A DNA stretch of 64,000 bases from Oceanispirochaeta sp. M1. Its GTDB lineage: Bacteria > Spirochaetota > Spirochaetia > DSM-2461. The DNA lies in the NCBI RefSeq assembly GCF_003346715.1, contig NZ_QQPQ01000013.1, positions 1 through 64,000 on the forward strand, read 5' to 3'. This document shows positions 53,780 to 61,781 of the stretch, in pieces. Position numbers and translations under genes: made by a program. How positions within the stretch are numbered: position 1 is the first letter of the stretch; each line of letters starts with the position of its first letter. Under the pieces are notes generated by a model. That model saw only the letters and a list, made by a program, of their open reading frames with translations. It had not been told where the DNA came from and searched no databases.

Positions 53780-53808
53780 TTGACCTGTAAGGATTATTCG
53801 AGTAAAAT
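53780..53808 (+). promoter_or_regulatory. Internal sigma-70-like promoter before the fliA segment
   Basis: TTGACC (53780-53785), a 17-base spacer and TAAAAT (53803-53808) are each one base from consensus. The site lies in the 51-base gap between the flhG stop and TTG 53830, and could allow fliA expression independent of the distant flgB promoter. Confidence 0.55.
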
Positions 53809-53829
53809 TTAAAAGGGAGGGGTTTGCAT

Positions 53830-54489
53830 TTGAAAATACTCAGCAAAGGATTAGTTCCCCTCTCAGCCGCTGCCGCTACAGCCCTTTTATCAATGATTAC
53901 AGGGTTTCTAAGTGGTGTTGATCCGGTAAAAATTATGCTGCGCGGGCTCTTTGCGGCTCTTTTTGCAGCTGGTTTTGTTTTTTTTGTGGACTGGCTGATT
54001 AAGGCATTTCTGCCGGAGTTGAGTAACCTTAATTCTAAGGGATCAGAAGAAGTCAGTCAGCCTGTAAGTGAAGGCGGAAGGGTCAACATTGTGATGCCTG
54101 ACGAAATGCCTGAGCCTGCCAATGTCGCCCGGGAAGCAGCAGTTAAGGCTGCTGCTGATAGTGACGAAGTAGGCGAACTTGAATCTTTGGATGAAAATCC
54201 ATCTGAGAATGAAATTGCAGAAAGCACAGAAAGTGTGCATAATAATAAACCAGAGGAAGCTGATACCGCTGCTGCTGCGGTAGAGTCTCTGGACTCGCTC
54301 CCGAATCTGGATTCCCTGGAGATAAGCATAGGCAGTTCCAGTGAAGAAGTGGGTGCCGCCGAACCTATAGATAGTGTTACTCCACCACCTTCAAGTGGAA
54401 GAGGGAATATTGATCTGGGAGAAAATGGCGATCCAGAGATAATAGCTAAAGCAGTAAAAACCGTACTCGCAAGAGACCAGCAGAAATAG
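53830..54489 (+). CDS. Flagellar-operon membrane protein between flhG and fliA (FlgV position)
   Basis: No family recognised from sequence. Two hydrophobic segments (about residues 8-27 and 35-58) are followed by a low-complexity acidic tail rich in Glu, Ala and Ser, with near-repeats SLDENPSEN and SLDSLPNLDSLE. It ends in a short motif, GDPEIIAKAVKTVLARDQ, that may be an ordered helix. Borrelia has a single-gene membrane protein at this position (BB0268), recently described as FlgV; equivalence here is by position only. The TTG start at 53830 is chosen over TTG 53824 because GGGAGGGG lies seven bases upstream. Product 219 aa. Confidence 0.75.
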   Translation: MKILSKGLVPLSAAAATALLSMITGFLSGVDPVKIMLRGLFAALFAAGFVFFVDWLIKAFLPELSNLNSKGSEEVSQPVSEGGRVNIVMPDEMPEPANVAREAAVKAAADSDEVGELESLDENPSENEIAESTESVHNNKPEEADTAAAAVESLDSLPNLDSLEISIGSSSEEVGAAEPIDSVTPPPSSGRGNIDLGENGDPEIIAKAVKTVLARDQQK

Positions 54490-54502
54490 GAAGTAATGGG
54501 GA

Positions 54503-55291
54503 ATGTCTGAAAAGGTATTGGAAAACGTAACAGAAGAAGAATTGTGGAAGGAATACCGGAAAACTCATAAGCAGGAAATCCGGGATACCCTTATCAAGCA
54601 GTATGCTCCTCTCGTTAAATATGTAGCTGGGAAGATCTCTGTCGGGATGCCTCAAAATGTTGATTTCGATGATCTGGTAGGATTTGGAGTCTTCGGCCTT
54701 TTTGATGCTATTGAAAAATTCGATCCCGAAAAACATGTCAAATTTAAAACCTATGCGGTAACCAGAATACGCGGAGCAATCTTTGATGAACTGCGTTCCA
54801 TTGACTGGGTCCCCCGTTCAGTCAGACAGAAAACACGTGAAATAGAAGATACAATCCAGAGTCTGGAAGCCTCTTTAGGCCGATCCGCAAGTGATGATGA
54901 AATAGCCAAGGCCATGAATATGTCCCGTGCACAGTACAATCAGGTTGTTCTGAAGGTCAGGGGAACAAGTATTCTCTCTCTGAATGATGTCTGGTTTACC
55001 GGTGATGATTCAGATAAAGTTTCTATACAGGACAGTATTGAGTCTCCCATCAGCCTTCAACCCGATTCTATTGCCGAGAAAGATGAGATAAGACGGGTTA
55101 TAGTACAGGCTATCAATGAACTACCCGATAAGGAAAAGAAGGTCCTCGTATTATATTACTACGAAGATCTGACTTTGAAGGAAATCGGAAAGGTTCTTGA
55201 GGTTACAGAGTCAAGAATCTCTCAGCTTCATACGAAAGCAATTATGAGACTGAGATCGAAACTGACGAATGTGAAGAAAGGAATTATGTAA
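54503..55291 (+). CDS. fliA: RNA polymerase sigma-28 factor FliA (WhiG/SigD type)
   Basis: Sigma factor for late flagellar genes such as filament and chemotaxis genes. Region 2 ([39 protein letters not shown]), region 3 ([20 protein letters not shown]) and region 4 ([40 protein letters not shown]) are complete. Length 262 aa. No anti-sigma gene (flgM) was seen near it. It abuts the DUF342 gene. Confidence 0.96.
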   Translation: MSEKVLENVTEEELWKEYRKTHKQEIRDTLIKQYAPLVKYVAGKISVGMPQNVDFDDLVGFGVFGLFDAIEKFDPEKHVKFKTYAVTRIRGAIFDELRSIDWVPRSVRQKTREIEDTIQSLEASLGRSASDDEIAKAMNMSRAQYNQVVLKVRGTSILSLNDVWFTGDDSDKVSIQDSIESPISLQPDSIAEKDEIRRVIVQAINELPDKEKKVLVLYYYEDLTLKEIGKVLEVTESRISQLHTKAIMRLRSKLTNVKKGIM

Positions 55292-57250
55292 ATGATCAGC
55301 CAGGATGAATTCCAGGATATAATGCGGACTCTTTCCGAAACGGATAAAGAACGCAGATCCGTGGAAGTATCCGGCAATACTATAGAAGAAGCACTTGGAC
55401 AGGCCGCCATTGAACTTGGTGTTCCGGTAAGACGTCTGGAATATGAGCTGCTGGAAAAAGGTAAGCGCGGATTTATAGGAATCGGTAAAAGAAGTTACAA
55501 CCTCATAGTTTATACTGCCGAGCGGAAAATTACCCGAACCGCAGGTGGCGAAGTTATTCTGGAAGAATTTGAAGATGAAAGTCAGGAAGAGGAAGTTATC
55601 ATCAAAGATGGTGACTTTACTGTCAGACTGGCCAGTGACGGTGCTTATCTGAAGGTCAGACCAGCAGATAAGGGTGGAATGTCTGTCGACAAAGATGAGA
55701 TTCTGAAAGAGCTGAGCTTCCGTGGGGTAAACGAAGTCAACAATGACCGTGTAGCTGCTGTGATTGATAATGCTGATTCTGTCTATGTGAAAGTGGGTGA
55801 TTTTATTTACAATCCTGTAAATGATGCCCGTCCCACAGTAGATGTCTCTGATGATGAAATGCAGGCATTTATAGAGGTTCAGGAATCAGGACCCGGAGGA
55901 GCTGACCTTACATCTTCGGATATCACCTCATTTCTACGAAATAACAATGTGGTATTCGGTATTCTTGAAGATGCTCTTACAGGATTCGAAGATCATCCTT
56001 CATACAGTCATCCCTATCTGATTGCAAGAGGGGACCCTCCCGTAAACGGTCGTAATGCCTCAATCTCCTATCTTTTTGAAACAGAAGAGTCTCATGTCAA
56101 ACTGAAACAGAAGAGTGACGGTTCGGTTGACTTCAAAGAACTGAACCTTATACAGAATGTGGTGAAGGGCCAGCCCCTTGCCAGGAAAATCCCCCCCGAA
56201 GCCGGTAAAGACGGTAGAACTGTCTATGGTAAGTATATTCCAGCTAAAGACGGAACTGATACGCAGATGGGACTGGGAAAGAATGTATCCATTACAGATA
56301 ACGGCAAGACTGTCATAGCCACAACAAGTGGACAGGTTCTTCTTTTGAAGGGCAAGGTAACTGTCGAGACAGTTCTGGTTATTCCCGGTGATGTAAACGC
56401 CTCAACAGGTAATGTGAGCGGGCTGGGTACAGTTATAGTGAAGGGTAACGTGGAAGACGGATTCCACGTCTCTGCCCAGGCTAATATTGAAGTCAACGGC
56501 TTTGTCGGTAAGTCAAACCTCCAGGCCGGAGGTGATATTGTTGTAAAACGTGGTATCAACGGCGGTGAAGGCGAGTTCGGTCGTATTGTTGCCGGAAAAT
56601 CCATCTGGTCCAGTTTTATCAATAATGCTTCCGCCGAGGCCGGTGAGAATGTTATTGTCAGTGACGGTATTGTCAATGCTCATATTAATGCAACCAGCCG
56701 TATTCTCTGTAAGGGGAAAAGGGCCAGGATCGTTGGTGGTGAGCTGCAGGCTTCTGAAGAGATCAATGCTGCCACCCTGGGTTCCTCAGGTGGTGCCGAA
56801 ACAATCCTGAGGGTTGGTTATGATCCAAAGGCCAAGGTTGAGCTTGACGAACTCCTTGCCAGGCAGGAAGAACTGGATCGGGAACAGAATGAGGCCGATA
56901 GGAACCTGCAGGGGCTGATGAAGCAGAAACGTGCCAGAAAGAAACTTTCTGCTGAGAAAGAAACAATGTTTACAGAGCTCAGACAGCGTCATAATGATTT
57001 AATCGATGAAATGGAAAAACTGAAGGATTCACTGGAACATAAGCAGGAATATCTGTCTGTGCTGCAGCTTCAGGGGAAAATCTCAGCATCAAAGAATGTG
57101 AATTCAGGGGTGAAGGTTTATATCAAGGATGAGGAGTATGAAGTTACGAATCCCTTTGATTATCCTGTCACCTTTATGATAGAAGATGGTTTTATAACGA
57201 CGGCTAAGTATGAGGATATCACTGAGGAGGATATTCAGAGGAGGGAGTAG
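55292..57250 (+). CDS. DUF342 (FapA) protein with N-terminal Jag-type domain
   Basis: Large protein of unknown role, widely linked to flagellar operons. It starts with MISQDEFQDIMRTLSE, then a Jag_N-like domain (about 22-72: SVEVSGNTIEEALGQAAIEL, KGKRGFIGIGKRSY). The DUF342 beta-helix part spans about 225-520 (LARKIPPEAGKDGRTVYGKY, IVVKRGINGGEGEFGRIVAG). A coiled coil at about 525-600 and a short C-terminal beta part finish it. FapA-type proteins bind membranes or polymers; function here is open. It directly abuts fliA and the 106-aa gene. Length 652 aa. Confidence 0.85.
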   Translation: MISQDEFQDIMRTLSETDKERRSVEVSGNTIEEALGQAAIELGVPVRRLEYELLEKGKRGFIGIGKRSYNLIVYTAERKITRTAGGEVILEEFEDESQEEEVIIKDGDFTVRLASDGAYLKVRPADKGGMSVDKDEILKELSFRGVNEVNNDRVAAVIDNADSVYVKVGDFIYNPVNDARPTVDVSDDEMQAFIEVQESGPGGADLTSSDITSFLRNNNVVFGILEDALTGFEDHPSYSHPYLIARGDPPVNGRNASISYLFETEESHVKLKQKSDGSVDFKELNLIQNVVKGQPLARKIPPEAGKDGRTVYGKYIPAKDGTDTQMGLGKNVSITDNGKTVIATTSGQVLLLKGKVTVETVLVIPGDVNASTGNVSGLGTVIVKGNVEDGFHVSAQANIEVNGFVGKSNLQAGGDIVVKRGINGGEGEFGRIVAGKSIWSSFINNASAEAGENVIVSDGIVNAHINATSRILCKGKRARIVGGELQASEEINAATLGSSGGAETILRVGYDPKAKVELDELLARQEELDREQNEADRNLQGLMKQKRARKKLSAEKETMFTELRQRHNDLIDEMEKLKDSLEHKQEYLSVLQLQGKISASKNVNSGVKVYIKDEEYEVTNPFDYPVTFMIEDGFITTAKYEDITEEDIQRRE

Positions 57251-57571
57251 ATGTCTATCAAGCCTCTTGATCTACAAACAATGTTTGTACAGCTGAATAA
57301 GCTAAGTAAACAGCAATCTCACACTCAGCATGCTGCGGCGTTACAGCAGGACCAGGAAGCCAGAAAACTGGTGGAACAGGAACTGCTCAAGAAGAGTTCT
57401 GTCAACACTACAGAAGAAGATAAAGAAACGAGTAAGGTTGACGAAGAAGAAGAAGAACAGAAGAGGGAAGAGCAGAAAAGACAGCCTTCTTCTTCAGAAA
57501 ATAAAGAAGACCCAAAAAAGGAAGTTGTAAAAGACCCTGAAATGGGTATACATATTGATATATCAGGCTGA
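57251..57571 (+). CDS. Small charged protein of unknown function
   Basis: Not recognised. Residues 1-50 are helical and Gln-rich (LQTMFVQLNKLSKQQSHTQH); residues 52-95 are an extreme Glu/Lys run; the end is MGIHIDISG. No membrane segment or signal. It starts immediately after the DUF342 stop, with GAGGAGGGAG upstream. The IDISG ending on a long disordered tail suggests a short docking motif (inference). Length 106 aa. Confidence 0.65.
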   Translation: MSIKPLDLQTMFVQLNKLSKQQSHTQHAAALQQDQEARKLVEQELLKKSSVNTTEEDKETSKVDEEEEEQKREEQKRQPSSSENKEDPKKEVVKDPEMGIHIDISG

Positions 57572-57598
57572 AGGGACGGTTTTTTAGAATCCGGCCCT
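57572..57598 (+). other. Intercistronic hairpin before the DUF6115-like gene
   Basis: AGGGACGG (57572-57579) and CCGGCCCT (57591-57598) pair over eight positions with one mismatch around an 11-base T-rich loop. The ribosome binding site TTGGGAG of the next gene follows three bases later. Confidence 0.45.
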
Positions 57599-57610
57599 GT
57601 TGGGAGTACT

Positions 57611-58168
57611 ATGACAACTGTTTTTACAGGGATTCTTCTTATATTGATGGCCGGCGGTTTTATCTATTTGAAACTTAAAGTGGATAAGGTAGTGTCAGGT
57701 GAAGAGTGGATTCGAAAAATCAGAGATGAAATAGATCAGCTGATTCTTGAAATGAATCAGACTGCAGAGCGGAATGTTGCTCTGTTGGAAAATAGAGTTA
57801 AGGTCCTGCAGGATCTTCTGGATGAAGCTGACAAAAAACTGCAGATCATGCAGAAGGAAACAGAGAAGTCCGATTTGTCGAGACAGGTCTATTCTCATCT
57901 GAAGAAGCAGACTGTGCTTACTCCGCCAAAGGAATCTGAAAATGATACACCCGGTCTCTTTGATGACATTAAATTGGATTCTGCCCCGACAACAGGCAGT
58001 TCTGATACTGAGAAGAGTGAAAAAGAAGAAGACTCCAGACCTCTGAAAGAGAGAGTTATGGATCTATATGAGCAGGGATTCGGCGCCGAGTTAATTTCAC
58101 AGCGGCTTGGTGCGTCGATATCAGAGGTTGATCTTATTATTAATCTGAGAACCGGAGGCTCCGTTTGA
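57611..58168 (+). CDS. Bitopic coiled-coil protein, DUF6115/SwrB-like
   Basis: One N-terminal membrane segment (about 4-20), then a coiled coil (30-90), a charged linker, and a small C-terminal helical domain LKERVMDLYEQGFGAELISQ, RLGASISEVDLIINL resembling a helix-turn-helix. This layout matches proteins placed after sigD/fliA in Firmicutes (DUF6115; SwrB in Bacillus has similar topology and position). Role probably in export activation or flagellar number, by analogy only. It overlaps the CheA-like gene by 4 bases. Length 185 aa. Confidence 0.6.
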   Translation: MTTVFTGILLILMAGGFIYLKLKVDKVVSGEEWIRKIRDEIDQLILEMNQTAERNVALLENRVKVLQDLLDEADKKLQIMQKETEKSDLSRQVYSHLKKQTVLTPPKESENDTPGLFDDIKLDSAPTTGSSDTEKSEKEEDSRPLKERVMDLYEQGFGAELISQRLGASISEVDLIINLRTGGSV

Positions 58169-60030
58169 CGGATCTGCAGAAGCATTTACGCGAATATATC
58201 AGTGATGCCGGTCCTATTCTTGAAGAACTGAAGGAGCTGGTTGAAAACTGCCGTACAGAACATCCCTCCCGGGAAGTGCTGGATGAAATCTTCAGACATC
58301 TTCATTCCCTGAAATCGGGAGCTGCTTTTTTTCAGCTTTCTGATATTGAACAACTGATCCACTCCATGGAATCCCTTTTTGCTGATATGAAGGAATCCAC
58401 AGGCAGCCGTGAGTTTGCAGTGATGAGTGACAGACTGTATCAGGGCCTTCCTCTCCTGGAGGAACTGATTCTCAAAAAGATTCTTAATCCCGATGCTGCA
58501 GAAGAGAAGGCAGATACCCTTTTTCCTGAGAGATCCCTGGATGATGATAATGAGATTATCGAACTCAGTTCTTTTGAAAAGCAGCTTCTCAGAGAGGCGG
58601 AGGACAGAGGTGAAACCTTATACAGACTCTCAGTTCAGCTTGATCCTGAAGAGCGTCTCCCCTATGTCCGTTCCTATCTTCTTCTGAATAATCTTGAGCT
58701 TAAAGTCAATGTTATCCGCAGTCTTCCCAGTCTGGATAATCCGGATCAGGATTTTTCATCTCTTACCTTTATTCTGACATCAGATTCGGGGGATGAACCT
58801 ATTTTTCAAGCCATCAATGTGGATGGAATACTTCAGACCGGACTGGTGAATCTTGATTTTTCTGTTTTTTCAGATGAGGACAGGGGAGAGACCCGTCTTT
58901 CAGAAAGGCTGATCAAAGAGAGTCTGGCACCGATTATCAAAAAAGTTGAACTTGAAACAGATACAATTGCACGACTGAAAGATACACTTCTTGAGATGAC
59001 GGAAATTGTCCTTCCTCTTCCTCCGGGGCTGCCTCAGAGAGAACCTCTTCTTGGTCTTCTCAAGGAGATGGAGGAAAATCTCAGTGCAGTTTCCCTGATA
59101 CCTCTGACATCTTTATATTCTAATCTTAAACGCTTTATTGAAGAGACTGCTTCCAGGGTGGATAAAAAAATCATCTGTGAATTCAGAGGAGGTCTGTTCG
59201 GCCTTAAGATCCGGAATCTTGAGATTGTCTCCCGTGTTCTGATACAGTTGATCAGAAATGCTGTAAGTCACGGTATAGAAACACCCGAGGAGAGGATTAC
59301 TGCTGGTAAATCTCCCGAAGGAACCATCCTCATTGATGCAAGAGCCGTAGGAGACTCTTTCAGAATTGATGTTTCCGATGACGGCAGAGGTGTCAATACG
59401 GCTTCGGTTGCTGCAAAACTTGATATCCCGGAGAGTGATCTTGAAGCAGACAGTCTGCTTAGAATCCTTACCAGACCCGGTTTTACAACCAGTGATAAGG
59501 TTGACCGCCTTTCCGGTCGGGGCATCGGATTGGATCTTGTTAATCATGATGTTGAAAATGCACTGGGCGGATCTTTTTCTCTTACTTCTAAAAAGGGACA
59601 GGGTTCCCGTTTTTCCATATATCTACCCGGTCAGAAAGACCATCTTCCTCTGATGATTTTTCAGATGGAAAACCGGCTGCTTGCTCTTCCTAAGCGCAAT
59701 GTCGCCGGAGTATTCCCCATGGAAGCCGAGAATGTTATTAAAAAAGAGCATAATCTGCTTTATTACAGATTGTCGGGTGATGAACTTCCCCTGTTCAGTC
59801 AGGGCGGAATGATGAGCCGACGCCATAGTGGTATTGAAACACCTTATATTCTTGTGGTTCAGCATCTTGGTAGAAAAGCAGCTCTCCCTGTTGATGATCT
59901 TGTGATGGAGAAAGAGTATCCCAGGGAGAACTTTTTCCTTGGACAGCAGAAAGAACCCTTTCTGTATGAAGTAAAACTGGATGGAAAAAAAGCCGATTTT
60001 CTCTATTTGTCACCAGGACTGATCGGCTGA
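58165..60030 (+). CDS. CheA-like histidine kinase (Hpt, P2-like, dimerisation, ATPase, CheW domains)
   Basis: Chemotaxis-type histidine kinase. The Hpt domain (1-110) has phospho-acceptor His47 in FRHLHSLKSGAAFF. A ferredoxin-like P2-type domain follows (about 152-235: YRLSVQLDPEERLPYVRSYL). A P3-type helical pair leads to the ATPase (about 340-490) with LIRNAVSHGIETPEERITAG, DDGRG at 405-409 and the LSGRGIGLDLV motif. A CheW domain ends the protein (492-621). In the N-box Gln361 and Ser368 stand where CheA usually has His and Asp. Start TTG 58165. Length 621 aa. No response regulator gene is adjacent. Confidence 0.85.
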   Translation: MTDLQKHLREYISDAGPILEELKELVENCRTEHPSREVLDEIFRHLHSLKSGAAFFQLSDIEQLIHSMESLFADMKESTGSREFAVMSDRLYQGLPLLEELILKKILNPDAAEEKADTLFPERSLDDDNEIIELSSFEKQLLREAEDRGETLYRLSVQLDPEERLPYVRSYLLLNNLELKVNVIRSLPSLDNPDQDFSSLTFILTSDSGDEPIFQAINVDGILQTGLVNLDFSVFSDEDRGETRLSERLIKESLAPIIKKVELETDTIARLKDTLLEMTEIVLPLPPGLPQREPLLGLLKEMEENLSAVSLIPLTSLYSNLKRFIEETASRVDKKIICEFRGGLFGLKIRNLEIVSRVLIQLIRNAVSHGIETPEERITAGKSPEGTILIDARAVGDSFRIDVSDDGRGVNTASVAAKLDIPESDLEADSLLRILTRPGFTTSDKVDRLSGRGIGLDLVNHDVENALGGSFSLTSKKGQGSRFSIYLPGQKDHLPLMIFQMENRLLALPKRNVAGVFPMEAENVIKKEHNLLYYRLSGDELPLFSQGGMMSRRHSGIETPYILVVQHLGRKAALPVDDLVMEKEYPRENFFLGQQKEPFLYEVKLDGKKADFLYLSPGLIG

Positions 60031-60043
60031 CTGGAGTTGGTAT

Positions 60044-60490
60044 ATGCCCCTGACTGAACTTTTAAATGAAAATAATATTATAATTTCTCTTAAATCCTGT
60101 GACAGGGATTCTGTTATCAGGGAGATGGTTGAGTACATGAGTGCCGCTTCCTATGTGCAGAATGCCGAAATAGTGATTAAATCCATTCTTGACCGTGAGA
60201 CAATGGGCAGTACGGGGCTGGATAAGGGAATTGCCGTTCCCCACACAAGAACCCATGAGGTTTCCGATCTCTGTGTAGCATTGGGTATCTCATCGGATGG
60301 TGTAGATTACAATGCTTTGGACGGTGAGGATTCCCGGCTTTTTTTTATGATCCTTGCTCCCCCGGATCAGAGCAGCCAGCATATAAGGATACTCTCGGAG
60401 ATTGCCGGTATCTCCCGGAACAAAGAGATGCTTAACAGTCTGCTCAATGCGCAGACTGTCGAGGATGTTCTGAATCAGTTCCGTCAGTAG
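60044..60490 (+). CDS. PTS EIIA domain protein (PtsN/fructose type)
   Basis: Single EIIA-2 domain of 148 aa. The phosphorylated His67 lies in KGIAVPHTRT; RETMGSTGLDKG before it and LFFMILAPPDQSSQHIRILS after it are typical. Without fused EIIB/EIIC it looks like the regulatory PtsN of the nitrogen PTS, which signals metabolic state rather than transporting sugar. It follows the CheA-like gene by 13 bases with CTGGAG upstream. Its stop overlaps the opposing ilvA 3' end by 7 bases. Confidence 0.87.
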   Translation: MPLTELLNENNIIISLKSCDRDSVIREMVEYMSAASYVQNAEIVIKSILDRETMGSTGLDKGIAVPHTRTHEVSDLCVALGISSDGVDYNALDGEDSRLFFMILAPPDQSSQHIRILSEIAGISRNKEMLNSLLNAQTVEDVLNQFRQ

Positions 60491-61689
60491 ACTCTCTCTA
60501 TGGAATAACCGCCTTTTTCAAGAGCCTTGATGATTTTCCTCACATGTTCGTGTCCGTTGGTCTCAACCGTAACTTCCAACAGTACCTGTTTAAAACGGTC
60601 CAGGGTCTTGAACTGGTTGTGATCCAGTTTGATGATATTGGCATTCTCATCAGCCAGAATTTCAGAAATCTTGAGAAGCTGTCCCGGCTCATCGGGCATT
60701 TCTGCTGAGAAGCAGAAAATACGGCCTCTTTTTACCAGCCCACGGTCTATCATTGAAGATATTGTCACTACATCTATATTTCCACCGCTTATAACAGGTA
60801 CAATTTTCTCTCCTCTGACTTTAAGTTTGTGAAGGGCCGCCAGGGAGAGAACGCCTGAATTTTCAGCAATCAGTTTATGGCGTTCAAGAAGAAGGAGGAA
60901 TGATTCCATCAGTTCAGCGTCCGAAACTGTGATGATTTCATCTACCAGATCTTTGATTACAGAAAAAGGTCTGCTGCCGGGTGTTTTAACAGCAACGCCG
61001 TCAGCGATGGTATCCACCTTATGGAGGGTCTGAATTTTATTTTTGAAGATTGAGTCTGTCATGGCCCTGGCACCATCGGGCTCAACACCTATTATTCTTA
61101 CATCAGGTCTGCGGGCTTTTACCGCAGCGGCTATTCCGGAAATCAGTCCGCCTCCCCCTATGGGGACGATAATGGAGTGCACATCTTCCAGGTCATCAAG
61201 AATCTCAAGACCGATTGTTCCCTGTCCTGCCATGACATCATAATCATCAAAGGGATGGATAAAGACCAGGTCTTCTTTTTTTTCGAGGCGTCTGGCTTCC
61301 TGATAAGCGTCGTCGTAGCAGTCTCCCTCCAGAATCACTCTGGCACCGAAGTTCTTTGTAGCCTCTACCTTGATCAGAGGGGTCGTCTTGGGCATCACTA
61401 TGGTCGATCTGACTCCCTGCATCTGAGCGGCAAGTGCGACTCCCTGAGCGTGGTTTCCGGCGGATGAGGCGATGAGTCCCCGTTTCTTCTCCTCACCAGT
61501 CAGGCAGGATATTTTAAAATAGGCGCCTCTGATTTTGAAGGCTCCCGTAAGCTGAAGATTCTCAGGCTTCAGGTATATCTCGTTTCCCGATTCTGTACTG
61601 AATACGGGTGAGTAAATTAATTTGGTTTCTCTTGTTATTCCTTTGAGGACTTCAGCCGCTTTTTCTATGCGTTCAATTTCCAGTTTCAC
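60484..61689 (-). CDS. ilvA: Threonine ammonia-lyase with C-terminal ACT domain
   Basis: Deaminates threonine to 2-oxobutanoate, for isoleucine synthesis or threonine breakdown. PLP Lys52 is in LTGAFKIRGAYFK; SSAGNHAQGVALAA and the phosphate-binding PIGGGGLISGIAAA follow. A single ACT domain occupies about 325-401 (SAEMPDEPGQLLKISEILAD). At 401 aa it is the short, one-ACT form, between catabolic TdcB and the two-ACT biosynthetic IlvA. Start GTG 61689 with AAGGA seven bases upstream. Confidence 0.92.
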   Translation of the reverse strand: MKLEIERIEKAAEVLKGITRETKLIYSPVFSTESGNEIYLKPENLQLTGAFKIRGAYFKISCLTGEEKKRGLIASSAGNHAQGVALAAQMQGVRSTIVMPKTTPLIKVEATKNFGARVILEGDCYDDAYQEARRLEKKEDLVFIHPFDDYDVMAGQGTIGLEILDDLEDVHSIIVPIGGGGLISGIAAAVKARRPDVRIIGVEPDGARAMTDSIFKNKIQTLHKVDTIADGVAVKTPGSRPFSVIKDLVDEIITVSDAELMESFLLLLERHKLIAENSGVLSLAALHKLKVRGEKIVPVISGGNIDVVTISSMIDRGLVKRGRIFCFSAEMPDEPGQLLKISEILADENANIIKLDHNQFKTLDRFKQVLLEVTVETNGHEHVRKIIKALEKGGYSIERVY

Positions 61690-61707
61690 TTATTTTTCCT
61701 TATGCTG

Positions 61708-61737
61708 CCAGAGTGGGTAAGATCACTCTGGTGTTTT
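61708..61737. promoter_or_regulatory. Hairpin in the ilvA leader
   Basis: CCAGAGTG (61708-61715) and CACTCTGG (61724-61731) form a perfect 8-bp stem with an 8-base loop, 18 bases upstream of the ilvA GTG on the minus strand. TGTTTTTT follows it only on the plus strand, where no gene ends. It may be a leader structure in ilvA mRNA; no leader peptide was found. Confidence 0.4.
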
Positions 61738-61781
61738 TTAGTTGAGGCCCCGGGGTCTCCTGTCAGATACCTGTAGGGTAT

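Noticed and set aside
61708-61740. Plus-strand intrinsic terminator
   Set aside because: The hairpin plus T-run is good, but no plus-strand gene ends upstream of it (ptsN-like gene ends 1.2 kb earlier, with ilvA on the opposite strand between).
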